This document shows, piece after piece, positions 24,904 through 34,267 of a stretch of 64,000 bases of DNA. The notes below the pieces were generated by a model. The model did not search any database and had not been told where the DNA came from. It was given only the letters and a program-made list of their open reading frames with translations. This stretch comes from HXMU1420-2 sp017643305 (GTDB taxonomy: Bacteria; Pseudomonadota; Alphaproteobacteria; Rhodobacterales; Rhodobacteraceae). Where the stretch lies: the NCBI GenBank assembly GCA_965217135.1, contig OZ244249.1:3472001-3536000 (forward strand), in the 5' to 3' direction. The translations under genes and the position numbers were made by a program. Each line of letters begins with the position of its first letter. The first letter of the stretch is position 1.

Positions 24904-25862
24904 CGGGTTTCGCGAAAGATATGACTGAACGGACCCCGGGTGGACGCCCGCCTGTATTCCGCGATGTTATGCGGCTGATACAAAATAGTTGGCGCCAAAT
25001 CATAACCGTCATCCCTTTCGCGTGGCTGCTGGTTTTCTTTCTGGCCCCCTTTTTCATTGTTGCCAAAATCAGCCTGGCCGAACTCGCGATTGCAAGCCCG
25101 CCGTTTACAAGTCTGATCGAGTGGACGGACAGCGGGATCATGACCATCCGTCTCGTATTCGATAATTTTATCTACATTTGGGAAGATAATTTATACTTCA
25201 ACACCTACGTAAACTCGCTGAAGATCTCTGTAACATCGACGGTCTTGTGCCTTCTGTTTGGGTATCCCATTGCCTATGCCATCGTGCGATCAGGTCCAGT
25301 CGCAAAACCATTGTTGTTGTTTGCAATCATCCTCCCCTTCTGGACGTCTTTCTTACTGCGGGTCTATTCCTGGATGGGACTGCTCGCCGATCAGGGCACG
25401 ATCAATAACATCTTGATCGCTATCGGTGTAATCGATGAGCCGATCCGCATGCTGTACACCGAATTCGCGGTCTATATCGGCATCGTTTATACCTATATGC
25501 CTTTCATGATCCTGCCGCTCTATGCGAATATGGAAAAGTTGGACACGAGCTTGAACGAAGCTGCTGCAGATCTTGGATCGCGTCCAACGAACACGTTCTT
25601 CAAAATCACTCTGCCTCTGACTATGCCCGGCATCGTTGCGGGCTCTCTTCTGGTCTTCATCCCGGCGACAGGCGAATACGTCATCCCCGACCTCTTGGGC
25701 GGAGGAAATGTGCAAATGATCGGACGCGTTCTGTACAACGAGTTTTCCAGAAACAGTGATTGGCCGGTAGCTGCGTCTGTGGCGATCGTACTGCTGATCA
25801 TCCTCGTGCTGCCCATAATGGTTTTCCAGTACTACCAGGGCAAAGCATCGGAGGGACGATAA
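24900..25862 (+). CDS. Polyamine-type ABC transporter permease (PotB/PotH-like)
   Basis: A 320-aa inner-membrane permease with about six helices. The EAA loop for ATPase contact is LNEAAADLGSRPTNTFFKITLPLTMPG, here EAAADLGSRPTNTFFKI in its core. I chose the ATG at 24900, which overlaps the ATPase stop as ATGA. An upstream in-frame ATG would lie inside the ATPase gene. The next permease starts directly after its stop. Confidence 0.92.
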   Translation: MTGFAKDMTERTPGGRPPVFRDVMRLIQNSWRQIITVIPFAWLLVFFLAPFFIVAKISLAELAIASPPFTSLIEWTDSGIMTIRLVFDNFIYIWEDNLYFNTYVNSLKISVTSTVLCLLFGYPIAYAIVRSGPVAKPLLLFAIILPFWTSFLLRVYSWMGLLADQGTINNILIAIGVIDEPIRMLYTEFAVYIGIVYTYMPFMILPLYANMEKLDTSLNEAAADLGSRPTNTFFKITLPLTMPGIVAGSLLVFIPATGEYVIPDLLGGGNVQMIGRVLYNEFSRNSDWPVAASVAIVLLIILVLPIMVFQYYQGKASEGR

Positions 25863-26705
25863 ATGTATAACAAACGCTCCCGCTTTTTGACGATCATGCT
25901 GACATTGGGCTTGGCATTCTTTTACATCCCAATGATTTTGCTGGTGATCTACTCTTTCAACTACTCCAAGCTCGTGCCCGTTTGGGGGGGATGGTCCTTG
26001 CGCTGGTACAAGGAGCTTTTCCAATCGGCAGAAGTTTGGAGCGCAGTATCGCTCAGTCTCCAGATCGCCGTCGTCAACGCAACATTTGCAACAGCGCTGG
26101 GTACTTTAGCGGGCCTTGCAATGGTGCGATTTGGTAGGTTTCGAGGGCGGACCCTGTTTGGCGGCATGCTGGTCGCGCCCCTGGTGATGCCCGAGGTGAT
26201 AACGGGCCTGTCTCTGCTGGTCTTCTTCATTTCCTTGAACCAGCTGATCGGATGGCCCGCAGAGCGCGGGTTCGCGACAATCACGATCGCACATATCACG
26301 TTCTCAATGGCCTATGTGGCAGTGACAATTCAGGCGCGATTGACTGGTGTTGGCCAAACGCTGGAGGAGGCAGCAGCGGATCTTGGTGCAAAGCCGTTCA
26401 AAGTTTTGACCGCCATCACCATCCCACAGCTGACACCGGCTTTGATTTCTGGCTGGTTGCTGGCCTTTACGTTGTCTCTTGATGATCTGGTCATCGCCAG
26501 TTTTGTAACGGGTCCCGGCGCGAATACCCTACCAATTTTGATCTTCTCGCGCATCAGGCTGGGCCTCCGACCCGATATCAATGCACTGGCGACCATTATG
26601 ATCCTTGTGATCGCCGTCTGTGTCGCGATTGCTGCCATAGTCATGATCCGACAACAGCGTGCAGATATGCTGGACCGGCAAATGGCAGAAGAGGGGGAGA
26701 GCTGA
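25863..26705 (+). CDS. Polyamine-type ABC transporter permease (PotC/PotI-like)
   Basis: A 280-aa permease with about six membrane helices. The EAA loop is LEEAAADLGAKPFKVLTAIT, followed by IPQLTPALISGWLLAF. Its ATG immediately follows the stop of the first permease (TAAATG). It completes a PotFGHI-like importer. Confidence 0.92.
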   Translation: MYNKRSRFLTIMLTLGLAFFYIPMILLVIYSFNYSKLVPVWGGWSLRWYKELFQSAEVWSAVSLSLQIAVVNATFATALGTLAGLAMVRFGRFRGRTLFGGMLVAPLVMPEVITGLSLLVFFISLNQLIGWPAERGFATITIAHITFSMAYVAVTIQARLTGVGQTLEEAAADLGAKPFKVLTAITIPQLTPALISGWLLAFTLSLDDLVIASFVTGPGANTLPILIFSRIRLGLRPDINALATIMILVIAVCVAIAAIVMIRQQRADMLDRQMAEEGES

Positions 26706-26706
26706 A

Positions 26707-27339
26707 TTGCCAGCGAATGAACTGCAAAAGAAGCGGCGCAACGAACCATCCGCAGTTCGTCGTTTGCAGTTGATCATGGCGGCCTTGGACTCGATCTCGA
26801 AGCGTGGTTTCTCCGACACGACGTTGAAACATGTAACCGAAACAGCAAACCTATCGCACGGAGTGGTCAACTATCACTTCGACAGCAAAGAAGCGCTGTA
26901 CGATGCGACCTTGGGGTTTCTCGCACGTGAGCACTACGAAAATTGGCTGCATTACTACGAGGCTGCAGAACCCACTGCAGCACATCGCCTTTCAGCTATA
27001 ATCAGAGCAGACTTCGACAAAAGCATCTGCACCCATAAGCGTTTATCCGTCTGGTTCGCATTCTGGGGGCAAGCAAAGTATCGGCCGAATTATCTTAAAA
27101 TTCACAATAAGTACGACAATGAAAGATATGATCGTATTCTTGAATTGTGCCGTGAGTTGATCACGGATGGCGGCTACGACGATCTGGAGGTTGAACGCAC
27201 AGCGCGGGCGATCGAGGCGATATCTGATGGCGCATGGCTCAGCCTCATACTGTACCCCAAAGATGCTGATCGGAGAGAGTTCAGAGACGTCTGCCTGCTG
27301 TCCCTGTCGCGTTTTTTTCCGAAACACTTCCCAATTTGA
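26707..27339 (+). CDS. TetR family transcriptional regulator (BetI-like)
   Basis: A 210-aa repressor with an N-terminal helix-turn-helix (GFSDTTLKHVTETANLSHG, then VVNYHFDSKEALYD) and a ligand-binding C-terminal domain that resembles BetI. I chose the TTG at 26707, one base after the permease stop, with AGGGGGA upstream. The in-frame ATG at 26659 would overlap the permease by 47 bases. It probably represses both divergent transcripts through the palindromes at 22112-22432 until an amine substrate binds. Confidence 0.85.
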   Translation: MPANELQKKRRNEPSAVRRLQLIMAALDSISKRGFSDTTLKHVTETANLSHGVVNYHFDSKEALYDATLGFLAREHYENWLHYYEAAEPTAAHRLSAIIRADFDKSICTHKRLSVWFAFWGQAKYRPNYLKIHNKYDNERYDRILELCRELITDGGYDDLEVERTARAIEAISDGAWLSLILYPKDADRREFRDVCLLSLSRFFPKHFPI

Positions 27340-27438
27340 AACGCTTCTCGCGGCCAGGTCGGAAAAATCTTGCCTGTTCACCGCAAGTGCTCTTCGCAGT
27401 TATGTCCGGCTAAAAAATTCGTGCTGTGGAGACCTGCA

Positions 27439-27463
27439 GGTTGAGTGTCCCGTGAACTCAACC
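27439..27463. terminator. Inverted repeat between convergent operons
   Basis: GGTTGAGT and ACTCAACC form a perfect 8-bp stem with a 9-base loop, in the 281-bp gap between the convergent tetR and permease genes. There is no T-run, so factor-independent termination is uncertain. The rest of the gap shows no gene. Confidence 0.35.
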
Positions 27464-27620
27464 CAACGGCGTCTTGTTGTGTAGTTTGAGCGGCCACTGC
27501 CGTTGGCGTTCTCAAAAACGCAGTCCGTTGGAAGGCGAAAGAAGCAGTTCGGGGCTGATGAGTCAGAATGGGCAGTTTGCGCGCATGTCTTTTGAAACAA
27601 AGCCCAGCGTGGCCAGTACG

Positions 27621-28532
27621 CTACTTTTCGAATGGCTCACCCAGAGATGCTATTCCATTCAGTTTCAGCAGGCGTCGGTTCGACGAAATAATGCCCAAGA
27701 CCACAATCGTCACGATGTAGGGCATGCTTGCCAAGAGCTGTGACGGAATTGCAAGGCCAACAGTTTGGGCGGCGATACCGCCGAGCGAAACTGCTCCAAA
27801 CAGACAGGCCCCAAGAAAGACACGCCCCACCATCCACGTTCCAAAGACCACGAGCGCCACTGCAATCCATCCGCGTCCTGCGATCATTCCATCGGCCCAA
27901 AGCGGTGTATAAATCGTCGAGGCATAGGCCCCAGCTATCCCGGCCATCAGGCCACCAAATGCCACCGCGCAAAGGCGGATCAGGATCACCGGGTATCCAA
28001 CGGCGCTGGCCGCATGCGGGTTCTCACCAACGGCCCGCAGCAAAAGCCCCAGTCTTGTGTTTTTTAGAATGTACCAAAGTGTGGGCGTAAATATCAGCGA
28101 CAGCCATACGACGATGTCCTGCCGGAACAAGCCACCAACCACTGGCAGATCGGTAAGTCCGGGTATCGCGATTTTGCCAACCCCGGTGACGGTAAAGCTT
28201 TCAAATGGTTTGCCAAAATAAGCCGAGAGCCCAAGGCCCAGTATACCGATGGCCAGACCTGTGGCGACCTGATTGGCTTGCAAGCCCAGCGCAACAAAGG
28301 CAAAGACGAGTGCCAGAGCAACACCGCTGAGCCCCCCGAACACAAAACCCGCCACGTGGCCGCCCCCCGAATAGACGGTGATAAACCCCACCGCAGCTCC
28401 CAGCGCCATCATGCCCTCGACGCCCAAGTTCAGTACACCCGAACGTTCGGCGACCAATTCCCCCAAAGCGGCGAGAAGGAACGGTGTCGCCGCGGCAAGC
28501 ATCCCCGCTAAAATGAATTCGATAGCGGTCAT
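27621..28532 (-). CDS. BMP/nucleoside-type ABC transporter permease
   Basis: A 303-aa inner-membrane permease of the branched-chain/ribose-like class used with BMP-type binding proteins. The text AERSGVLNLGVEGMMALGAA near the N-terminus is the family hallmark. I chose the ATG at 28532 (MTAIEFILAG), which overlaps the preceding permease stop as ATGA. It is the last gene of the split-Rieske operon. Confidence 0.92.
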   Translation of the reverse strand: MTAIEFILAGMLAAATPFLLAALGELVAERSGVLNLGVEGMMALGAAVGFITVYSGGGHVAGFVFGGLSGVALALVFAFVALGLQANQVATGLAIGILGLGLSAYFGKPFESFTVTGVGKIAIPGLTDLPVVGGLFRQDIVVWLSLIFTPTLWYILKNTRLGLLLRAVGENPHAASAVGYPVILIRLCAVAFGGLMAGIAGAYASTIYTPLWADGMIAGRGWIAVALVVFGTWMVGRVFLGACLFGAVSLGGIAAQTVGLAIPSQLLASMPYIVTIVVLGIISSNRRLLKLNGIASLGEPFEK

Positions 28533-29602
28533 GCGCGCGCTCCTTGCGGCCAAACCAGTTTTCGCCGCACGAAGGTGGCCGCGATCAGATAGGCCAGTAG
28601 CAAGCTGCCTTGGAACACATTAACTGCAGCAATCGGAAGCTTAGCCGAAACCATTGCGTTGTCGCCGCCAATATAAAGAGCGGCCATCAAGAACGACGAA
28701 AAGAGGATACCGATGGGGTGTAAGCCGCCCAGATAAGCCACAATAATTGCTGCAAAGCCGTAACCTGTCGAGATCGAGCGTTGAAGTTGTCCGACAGGCC
28801 CCGCCACCTCCGCCGCGCCTGCAAGCCCGGCCGCAGCCCCGCCGATCAAAAGCGATAACCATATCGCACCGCTCTGTGAAAACCCTGCATAGCGCGCAGC
28901 ATTGGGCGCAAGTCCACCGACTTCGAGCCGATAACCCGCAAAGCTCCGTTGTACGAAGAACCAGGCCGCAAGCGTCACCAGCAGCGCCAGGATCAGCGAA
29001 ATGTTGACCCGCGTGCCTGGCAGCAGGATGGGTAACAGAGCGTCGTACTGGAACATAACGGATTGGGGGAAGTTAAATCCCATTGGGTCTTTCCAAGGCC
29101 CCAACAACAAGTAGTTCAGCAACTGAAGTGCCAAGAAGGACAGCATCAGCGAAACGAGGATTTCGTTGGCGTTAAGCCGCACACGCCAGAACGCAGTGAT
29201 GGAGGCCCATGCCAATCCGCCGAGCATTCCAAACACCAGCATCGTTGGCCAAATCCAGGCACCGGTTGCTTGCGGCATATAAACCGGGATCGCAGAGGCG
29301 CAGATCGCACCCAAAACGAATTGCCCCTCCGCACCGATATTGAAGACCTTGGCACGGAAGCCGATCGCCAAGCCCTGTGCAATCAGCAAAAGAGGGCCCG
29401 CTTTCAGCAGGATTTCCGAGAAGGAAAAGTAGCTGGTAAACGGATCAATCAGCATCGCCTTGAACACCGCCAAGGGATTAACGCCAATCGCTGCATAGAG
29501 GACCAGATTGCTGAGCGCCGCGATGGCCAAAGCCACGAACGGAGCCGCAATCATTACGGAAAGTGAGGCGCGTTCACGTCGAACAAGCTTTGGAAATGTC
29601 AC
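28529..29602 (-). CDS. BMP/nucleoside-type ABC transporter permease
   Basis: A 357-aa permease, partner of the one downstream. AKVFNIGAEGQFVLGAICA is the conserved signature, and NANEILVSLMLSFLALQ the conserved loop. It starts with GTG at 29602, with its first base shared with the ATPase stop (TAGTG). Both permeases would form a heterodimer with the two-domain ATPase. Confidence 0.92.
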   Translation of the reverse strand: MTFPKLVRRERASLSVMIAAPFVALAIAALSNLVLYAAIGVNPLAVFKAMLIDPFTSYFSFSEILLKAGPLLLIAQGLAIGFRAKVFNIGAEGQFVLGAICASAIPVYMPQATGAWIWPTMLVFGMLGGLAWASITAFWRVRLNANEILVSLMLSFLALQLLNYLLLGPWKDPMGFNFPQSVMFQYDALLPILLPGTRVNISLILALLVTLAAWFFVQRSFAGYRLEVGGLAPNAARYAGFSQSGAIWLSLLIGGAAAGLAGAAEVAGPVGQLQRSISTGYGFAAIIVAYLGGLHPIGILFSSFLMAALYIGGDNAMVSAKLPIAAVNVFQGSLLLAYLIAATFVRRKLVWPQGARA

Positions 29603-31113
29603 TACGCTGCGCCCTCGCTCGCATCAATCATCGCGCGCCCAATGTCTTCAGGTGCTGTCTCACTGGTCTTGAAACGCGCGCTGAGACGGCCCTCGCTGAG
29701 CACCTGCATATAGTCGCTCAGCTCGAACAACTCTTCCAGCTCTTCAGAGATCACCAAGATGGCGCAGCCTGCACTACGCAACTCAATCAACCGCTTTCGG
29801 ATTGCCGTCGCTGCACCAATGTCGACACCCCATGTCGGTTGGTTGAGGAACAGCAGCTTTGGTTCAAGCATTAGCTCCCGACCAATGATGAATTTCTGTA
29901 GATTTCCACCTGAGAGTGAGCCCGCCTCGGCCGTAGGCCCCGGCGTACGCACGTCGTTTTCGGCGATGCAGTCTTCCGCGAATGTTTCTGCCCGGCCTCG
30001 CCGGATCATACCACTCTGCACCATCCCGCGGCGATGTGCGGTCAGGATTGAGTTCTTCACCAATGACAGCTCCGGCACCGTCCCTTGGCCCAAACGGTCC
30101 TCCGGCACAAAGGCAAAGCCCAGTTCACGTCGCCTGGCAGGGTTCAGCGCGCCAGCCTTCTGCCCTAGCATGGAGATGCCATCGCGCATCGCCTTGGGTA
30201 AAGGCGTTTCGCCGGAAATGACGGCGGCGAGCTCTGTTTGACCATTTCCTGAGACACCGGCAATCCCAAGGATCTCGCCTTCCCGGACATGCAGCGAGAT
30301 GTCCTTGAGCGACACGCCGAACGGGTCATCAGATGCAAGCGACAGCCCCAAGATTTCGAGTTGTTTCTCGCCGCGCTTAACCGGCTCAGCGGCCGAGAGA
30401 TGCGGCATGTCCCGCCCAATCATCATCGTCGCCAGCGTATGCGCGTCGAAGTCTCGTGGAACCACATTGCCTGTCACTTTACCTCCGCGCAGGATCGTCG
30501 CATGCGTACAGATCGAGCGGATCTCCTCCAGCTTATGAGAGATGAACAGGATGGAGACACCCCGCGCTGAAAGCCTGCGCAGCGTATCAAAAAGCAGGTC
30601 AACCGACTGCGGCGGCAATACCGATGTCGGTTCGTCCAAGATCAACAGCTTTGGGTCAACCATCAGGCAACGAATGATCTCGACCCGCTGCCGTTCTCCA
30701 ACCGAAAGCGCGTGTACATGGGCCAGCGGGTCGACCTCCAGCCCGAACTCTTTACCAAGCTGCACGATGCGTTCGGTCAGTTCTTTCTTTTTGCCCGGCA
30801 CCAACAGCGAGACATTCTCGGCGACCGTCAAAGTCTCAAAAAGAGAAAAATGTTGGAACACCATACCGATGCCCAGTCGCCGCGCAATTGCAGGGGAGCC
30901 GATCTGGGTCGGCTCTCCCCGCCACTCGATTGTGCCTTCGTCTGGCGTTTCGACCCCGTAGATCAGCTTCATCAGGGTCGACTTGCCTGCGCCGTTCTCT
31001 CCGAGAATCGCATGAATTGCGCCTGGCATTACGTCGAGGTCCACGCCAGAATTGGCGTGGACCGGACCGTAGCGCTTGGTAACGCCACGCAAAGAGAGAA
31101 GCGGTTGAGCCAT
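29602..31113 (-). CDS. BMP/nucleoside-type ABC transporter ATPase, two domains
   Basis: A 503-aa ATPase made of two fused cassettes, as in sugar and nucleoside importers. The first has Walker A GENGAGKST, signature LSVGERQR and Walker B LLILDEPTSVL. The second has a degenerate Walker A (GVSGNGQTEL) and signature LSGGNLQKF, so probably only the first site hydrolyses ATP well. Three bases separate its start from the stop of the binding protein gene. Confidence 0.93.
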   Translation of the reverse strand: MAQPLLSLRGVTKRYGPVHANSGVDLDVMPGAIHAILGENGAGKSTLMKLIYGVETPDEGTIEWRGEPTQIGSPAIARRLGIGMVFQHFSLFETLTVAENVSLLVPGKKKELTERIVQLGKEFGLEVDPLAHVHALSVGERQRVEIIRCLMVDPKLLILDEPTSVLPPQSVDLLFDTLRRLSARGVSILFISHKLEEIRSICTHATILRGGKVTGNVVPRDFDAHTLATMMIGRDMPHLSAAEPVKRGEKQLEILGLSLASDDPFGVSLKDISLHVREGEILGIAGVSGNGQTELAAVISGETPLPKAMRDGISMLGQKAGALNPARRRELGFAFVPEDRLGQGTVPELSLVKNSILTAHRRGMVQSGMIRRGRAETFAEDCIAENDVRTPGPTAEAGSLSGGNLQKFIIGRELMLEPKLLFLNQPTWGVDIGAATAIRKRLIELRSAGCAILVISEELEELFELSDYMQVLSEGRLSARFKTSETAPEDIGRAMIDASEGAA

Positions 31114-31116
31114 AGA

Positions 31117-32220
31117 TCAGCCTGGCAGCGGTGTTGTCACGCCCTTGACGTGCCAGTCCATGCTGATGACCTCTTCGTTGGTCATGGTCACACCCGCTGC
31201 AACGCCCTCAGACCCGTCAGCCTTCATGATCGGGCCTGTGAAGGGTGAGAAGGATCCATCTGCAATCGCAGCCTCGACCTCTTTAATCTGCGCGACAACG
31301 TCCGCAGGGATATCCGGGCTCCAATCGACAACCTTTACCACATCGTCACCCACGCCAAGGAACGCATTGGCACCCTTGAAGTTGCCTGCCAGATGCGCCT
31401 CGATCGAGGCCCGGAAAAAGGGCGACCAATCGGTCAGCACGCAGCCCAGATAAGTTTTGGGCGCATATGCTTTCATGGATGAGTTGAGGTTGAAGGAGTA
31501 GATGCCTATTTCTTCCGCTTTGGAGACCACGGACGGCGTGTCCTGTGCGTTCGAGAAGATAACATCGCAATCCTGCGCCGCCAGCGCCTCTGTCGACTCT
31601 TGCGCCTTTGCGGGGTCGAACCAAGAGTTCAGCCAAACAACCGAAAGCTCAATATCGGGATTGATCCGTTGAGCACCCAACACGAACGCGTTCAGCGAGG
31701 TGATTAGTTCCGGGATGGCAAATGCCGAAACCGAACCCAGTTTTCCAGTTTTTGACAATGCCGCGGCGGCCATACCCATCAGATATGTACCTTGGCTGTA
31801 CTGGGCCGCGAAGGGCGAGAAGTTTGGCGCAACCATGAAACCGGAGGCGTGGAGAACCGTCACATCCGGGTTGCGGCGTGCGATCTGCATCGCACCGTTT
31901 TGATAGCCGAATGAGCCTGCAACAAGGAACTTCGTCCCCTCGGCGACGGCCTTGTTCATGATGCGGTCGGCGTCAGGGCCCTCGTAGATGTTTTCTACCA
32001 CTGTGATCTGCATGGCTTCGCCATAGTCGGCCTTAACAGTTTCCAGCGCTTCAAACAGTGCATGGCCCCAACCCACATCGGCCACTGGCGACGGAATTAC
32101 CAGCGTTACGAGCAGCGGGTCTTCTGGAGTTGCCGCCTGCGCCCGCGCACCAACTGCGGTGATCAGTGTTGCGAGCGAGGCGCCAGCAATAAAGTTTCTC
32201 CGGTTAAGAGTGTTTGTCAT
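31117..32220 (-). CDS. BMP family ABC transporter substrate-binding protein
   Basis: A 367-aa periplasmic protein of the BMP/PnrA-like family, whose known ligands include purine nucleosides and nucleobases. The N-terminus NRRNFIAGASLATLITAV looks like a Tat-type signal with twin Arg. The mature part holds VADVGWGHALFEAL and VENIYEGPDADRIM. With a purine-deaminase-type amidohydrolase beside it, a purine-like ligand is a reasonable guess, but this is not shown. Confidence 0.88.
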   Translation of the reverse strand: MTNTLNRRNFIAGASLATLITAVGARAQAATPEDPLLVTLVIPSPVADVGWGHALFEALETVKADYGEAMQITVVENIYEGPDADRIMNKAVAEGTKFLVAGSFGYQNGAMQIARRNPDVTVLHASGFMVAPNFSPFAAQYSQGTYLMGMAAAALSKTGKLGSVSAFAIPELITSLNAFVLGAQRINPDIELSVVWLNSWFDPAKAQESTEALAAQDCDVIFSNAQDTPSVVSKAEEIGIYSFNLNSSMKAYAPKTYLGCVLTDWSPFFRASIEAHLAGNFKGANAFLGVGDDVVKVVDWSPDIPADVVAQIKEVEAAIADGSFSPFTGPIMKADGSEGVAAGVTMTNEEVISMDWHVKGVTTPLPG

Positions 32221-32246
32221 GGTGTTTGTTTCCTTTCGTCCAAGTT

Positions 32247-33614
32247 TTAAGTTTCAAGTATTGAGAGGGCTTGTTCCGCGTCTCGGAACAGGGAGTCTTC
32301 GTCTACATTTGTGAATGCGCCGCTTTCCCACACGATTTGACCGTTGATCATCGTCATATCGGTTGGGCGTCCAATACCAACTTTAGGGATCAGGCTCAGC
32401 GGGTCGTGGCGCGTGCCCACATATTCCATCCGGCGGGTATCAATCGCGAACAAATCCGCTGCCATGCCGGGTGCCAGCCTGCCGATGTCGTCACGACCCA
32501 GAGCAGAGGCACCGCCCTTGGTGGCATAGTCGAGAAAGGTTGCGGGCGCAGGCACCGGGTCGTTGCGTTTGCTGGCTGCAAGGCATTGCAACATATAAGC
32601 AGAATGGATGCAGTGCATCAGGTTCGAATTGTCATTCGACGCCGCCCCATCCGCGCCCAGGCTGACACGAACACCCAGCGCGTCCATTGCGGGAATATCG
32701 GTGATCTCTGCACCCACGAGATAAACGGGTTCGGGGCAGTGGGATACGCCCGTGCCGCTGGCCGCAAGGCTGGTCAGTTCGTCTTGGGTAAGCTCCCAGC
32801 AATGGGCGTAGAACGTATCGTTGCCAGCAAAGTCCATGTTTTCGAGGTAAGCAACGGTGCGTTGGCCAGTCCGCGCCTCCATCACCAGGCTTTCGCCTTC
32901 ACCGACATGGGTGTGAAGCACCACGCCCTTGTCACGGGCGAGTGCCACGGACTGAACCATCGTGTCCTTGTAGCAGTTCACAGGCTGGCATGGTGCGACC
33001 ACGACTTGGCGCATACTGAAGCGACCAGGCTCGTGATAAGCGTCGATGATCCGTTCGCAATCGGCGATGAATTCATCTGTTGTCTCAAGCATTTCATCCG
33101 GAATCGTGGATCCTTCGGACTTCGGCAAGGTGTTCCCGCCCCGACCGGCGTGGAACCGGAGACCCAGCCGCTCTGCTGCCTCAAACTGCCGATCGATCAA
33201 TCGTTTTCCAGCATGACGGGGAAAGCAATACTGATGATCCATCGCAGTTGTGCAGCCATGTTTGATCAGCTCAGACATGGCGGTAAGCGATGAGTGATAG
33301 AAGCAGTCCTCTGTCAGGCGCGAGAAGATTGGGTAAATTAGATCAAGCCATTCGATCAGCGACAGTTTCGTCCAGTCCAAGTCCGCACGGTTGCGCACGA
33401 AGGTCTGAAAGAAATGGTGATGGGTATTCACAAGGCCCGGGTAAATGAACCAGCCGGAAGCGTCTTTTGCCGTGGCACCCGGTGCGCTTAGGTTGGAGCC
33501 AATGGCTTGGATGGCGGGGCCTTCTGTCAGTAAGTCAACATCGCGCAGAACCTCAGCCCCATTGCCATGATCCACAATCACTGCAGCGCAATTTTTCAGC
33601 AGCACCCCCGTCAT
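32247..33614 (-). CDS. Amidohydrolase, 8-oxoguanine deaminase/ATZ-TRZ type
   Basis: A 455-aa metal-dependent hydrolase of the subfamily with 8-oxoguanine deaminase and triazine hydrolases. The metal site is NTHHHFFQTFVRN, then HTHVGEGES, YAHCWELTQDE and SLGADGAASNDNSNL (catalytic Asp). The NTHHHxxQT form is the one I associate with 8-oxoguanine deaminases. It would deaminate a purine or similar ring. The ATG overlaps the GST stop by 4 bases. The importer genes begin 26 bp after its stop. Confidence 0.85.
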   Translation of the reverse strand: MTGVLLKNCAAVIVDHGNGAEVLRDVDLLTEGPAIQAIGSNLSAPGATAKDASGWFIYPGLVNTHHHFFQTFVRNRADLDWTKLSLIEWLDLIYPIFSRLTEDCFYHSSLTAMSELIKHGCTTAMDHQYCFPRHAGKRLIDRQFEAAERLGLRFHAGRGGNTLPKSEGSTIPDEMLETTDEFIADCERIIDAYHEPGRFSMRQVVVAPCQPVNCYKDTMVQSVALARDKGVVLHTHVGEGESLVMEARTGQRTVAYLENMDFAGNDTFYAHCWELTQDELTSLAASGTGVSHCPEPVYLVGAEITDIPAMDALGVRVSLGADGAASNDNSNLMHCIHSAYMLQCLAASKRNDPVPAPATFLDYATKGGASALGRDDIGRLAPGMAADLFAIDTRRMEYVGTRHDPLSLIPKVGIGRPTDMTMINGQIVWESGAFTNVDEDSLFRDAEQALSILET

Positions 33615-34267
33615 GAATCAGGCTCCGCCAAAGGATCCTGTGCAAGCTCATGCAAACGGTGAATACCCGGCATTTCAATGAAGCCGGGCAAAGCCCGCAA
33701 GGCCCGCATCCAGAGCCGGATTGAAGGATACGGGTCGAGCGAAACGCTACCATCGGGGGCCAGTGCAACGTAAGGAAAGCACGCGATGTCTGCGATGGAG
33801 GGTGCGTCGCCGACAAGGAAAGTCCCGCCCGAGACCCGGCGCGCAAACAAGGCCGCTTCCAACTCCCGCAGAGCGACAACGCCGCTGGACTGGAGCGCTT
33901 CCAGATCACCTTCGAAATTCAGCATCTCAACCAATCTGGCACCGCCCAATGTGGCTGTCAGCCGGTTTGAAAACGCAAGCCATTGGTGTTGGAGTGCGAT
34001 GGCTTGCGGATCGCCGTCGGCTGCCCAGTCGGGGCCATATTTACTTGCCAGATAAGCAAGCATCGCCGCACTTTCCGTTAGCACGAAATCATCGTCCACA
34101 AGGATCGGGATGCTGCCAGCTGGGTTGAGGTTCAAAAGGTCGTCGGCTTTATGCTCACGCCCCGGATGGAAATCGACTGCACGCAGTTCAAGCTGAACAC
34201 CCAACAAAGACGCCAAAAGCCGTACTTTGTAGCAACTGGGGGAAAGGATGTAATCGTAGAGGATCAT
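33611..34267 (-). CDS. Glutathione S-transferase family protein (NdmE-like context)
   Basis: A 218-aa GST with an N-terminal thioredoxin-like domain (YDYILSPSCYKVRLLASLLG, NPAGSIPILVDDD, LTESAAMLAYLA) and an all-helical C-terminal domain. A Ser/Cys pair stands at the usual active-site position. It sits, with 4-base overlaps on both sides, between the mononuclear-iron subunit and the amidohydrolase. In the NdmCDE N7-demethylase a GST homologue (NdmE) holds the split Rieske enzyme together; the same role is inferred here. Confidence 0.85.
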   Translation of the reverse strand: MILYDYILSPSCYKVRLLASLLGVQLELRAVDFHPGREHKADDLLNLNPAGSIPILVDDDFVLTESAAMLAYLASKYGPDWAADGDPQAIALQHQWLAFSNRLTATLGGARLVEMLNFEGDLEALQSSGVVALRELEAALFARRVSGGTFLVGDAPSIADIACFPYVALAPDGSVSLDPYPSIRLWMRALRALPGFIEMPGIHRLHELAQDPLAEPDS

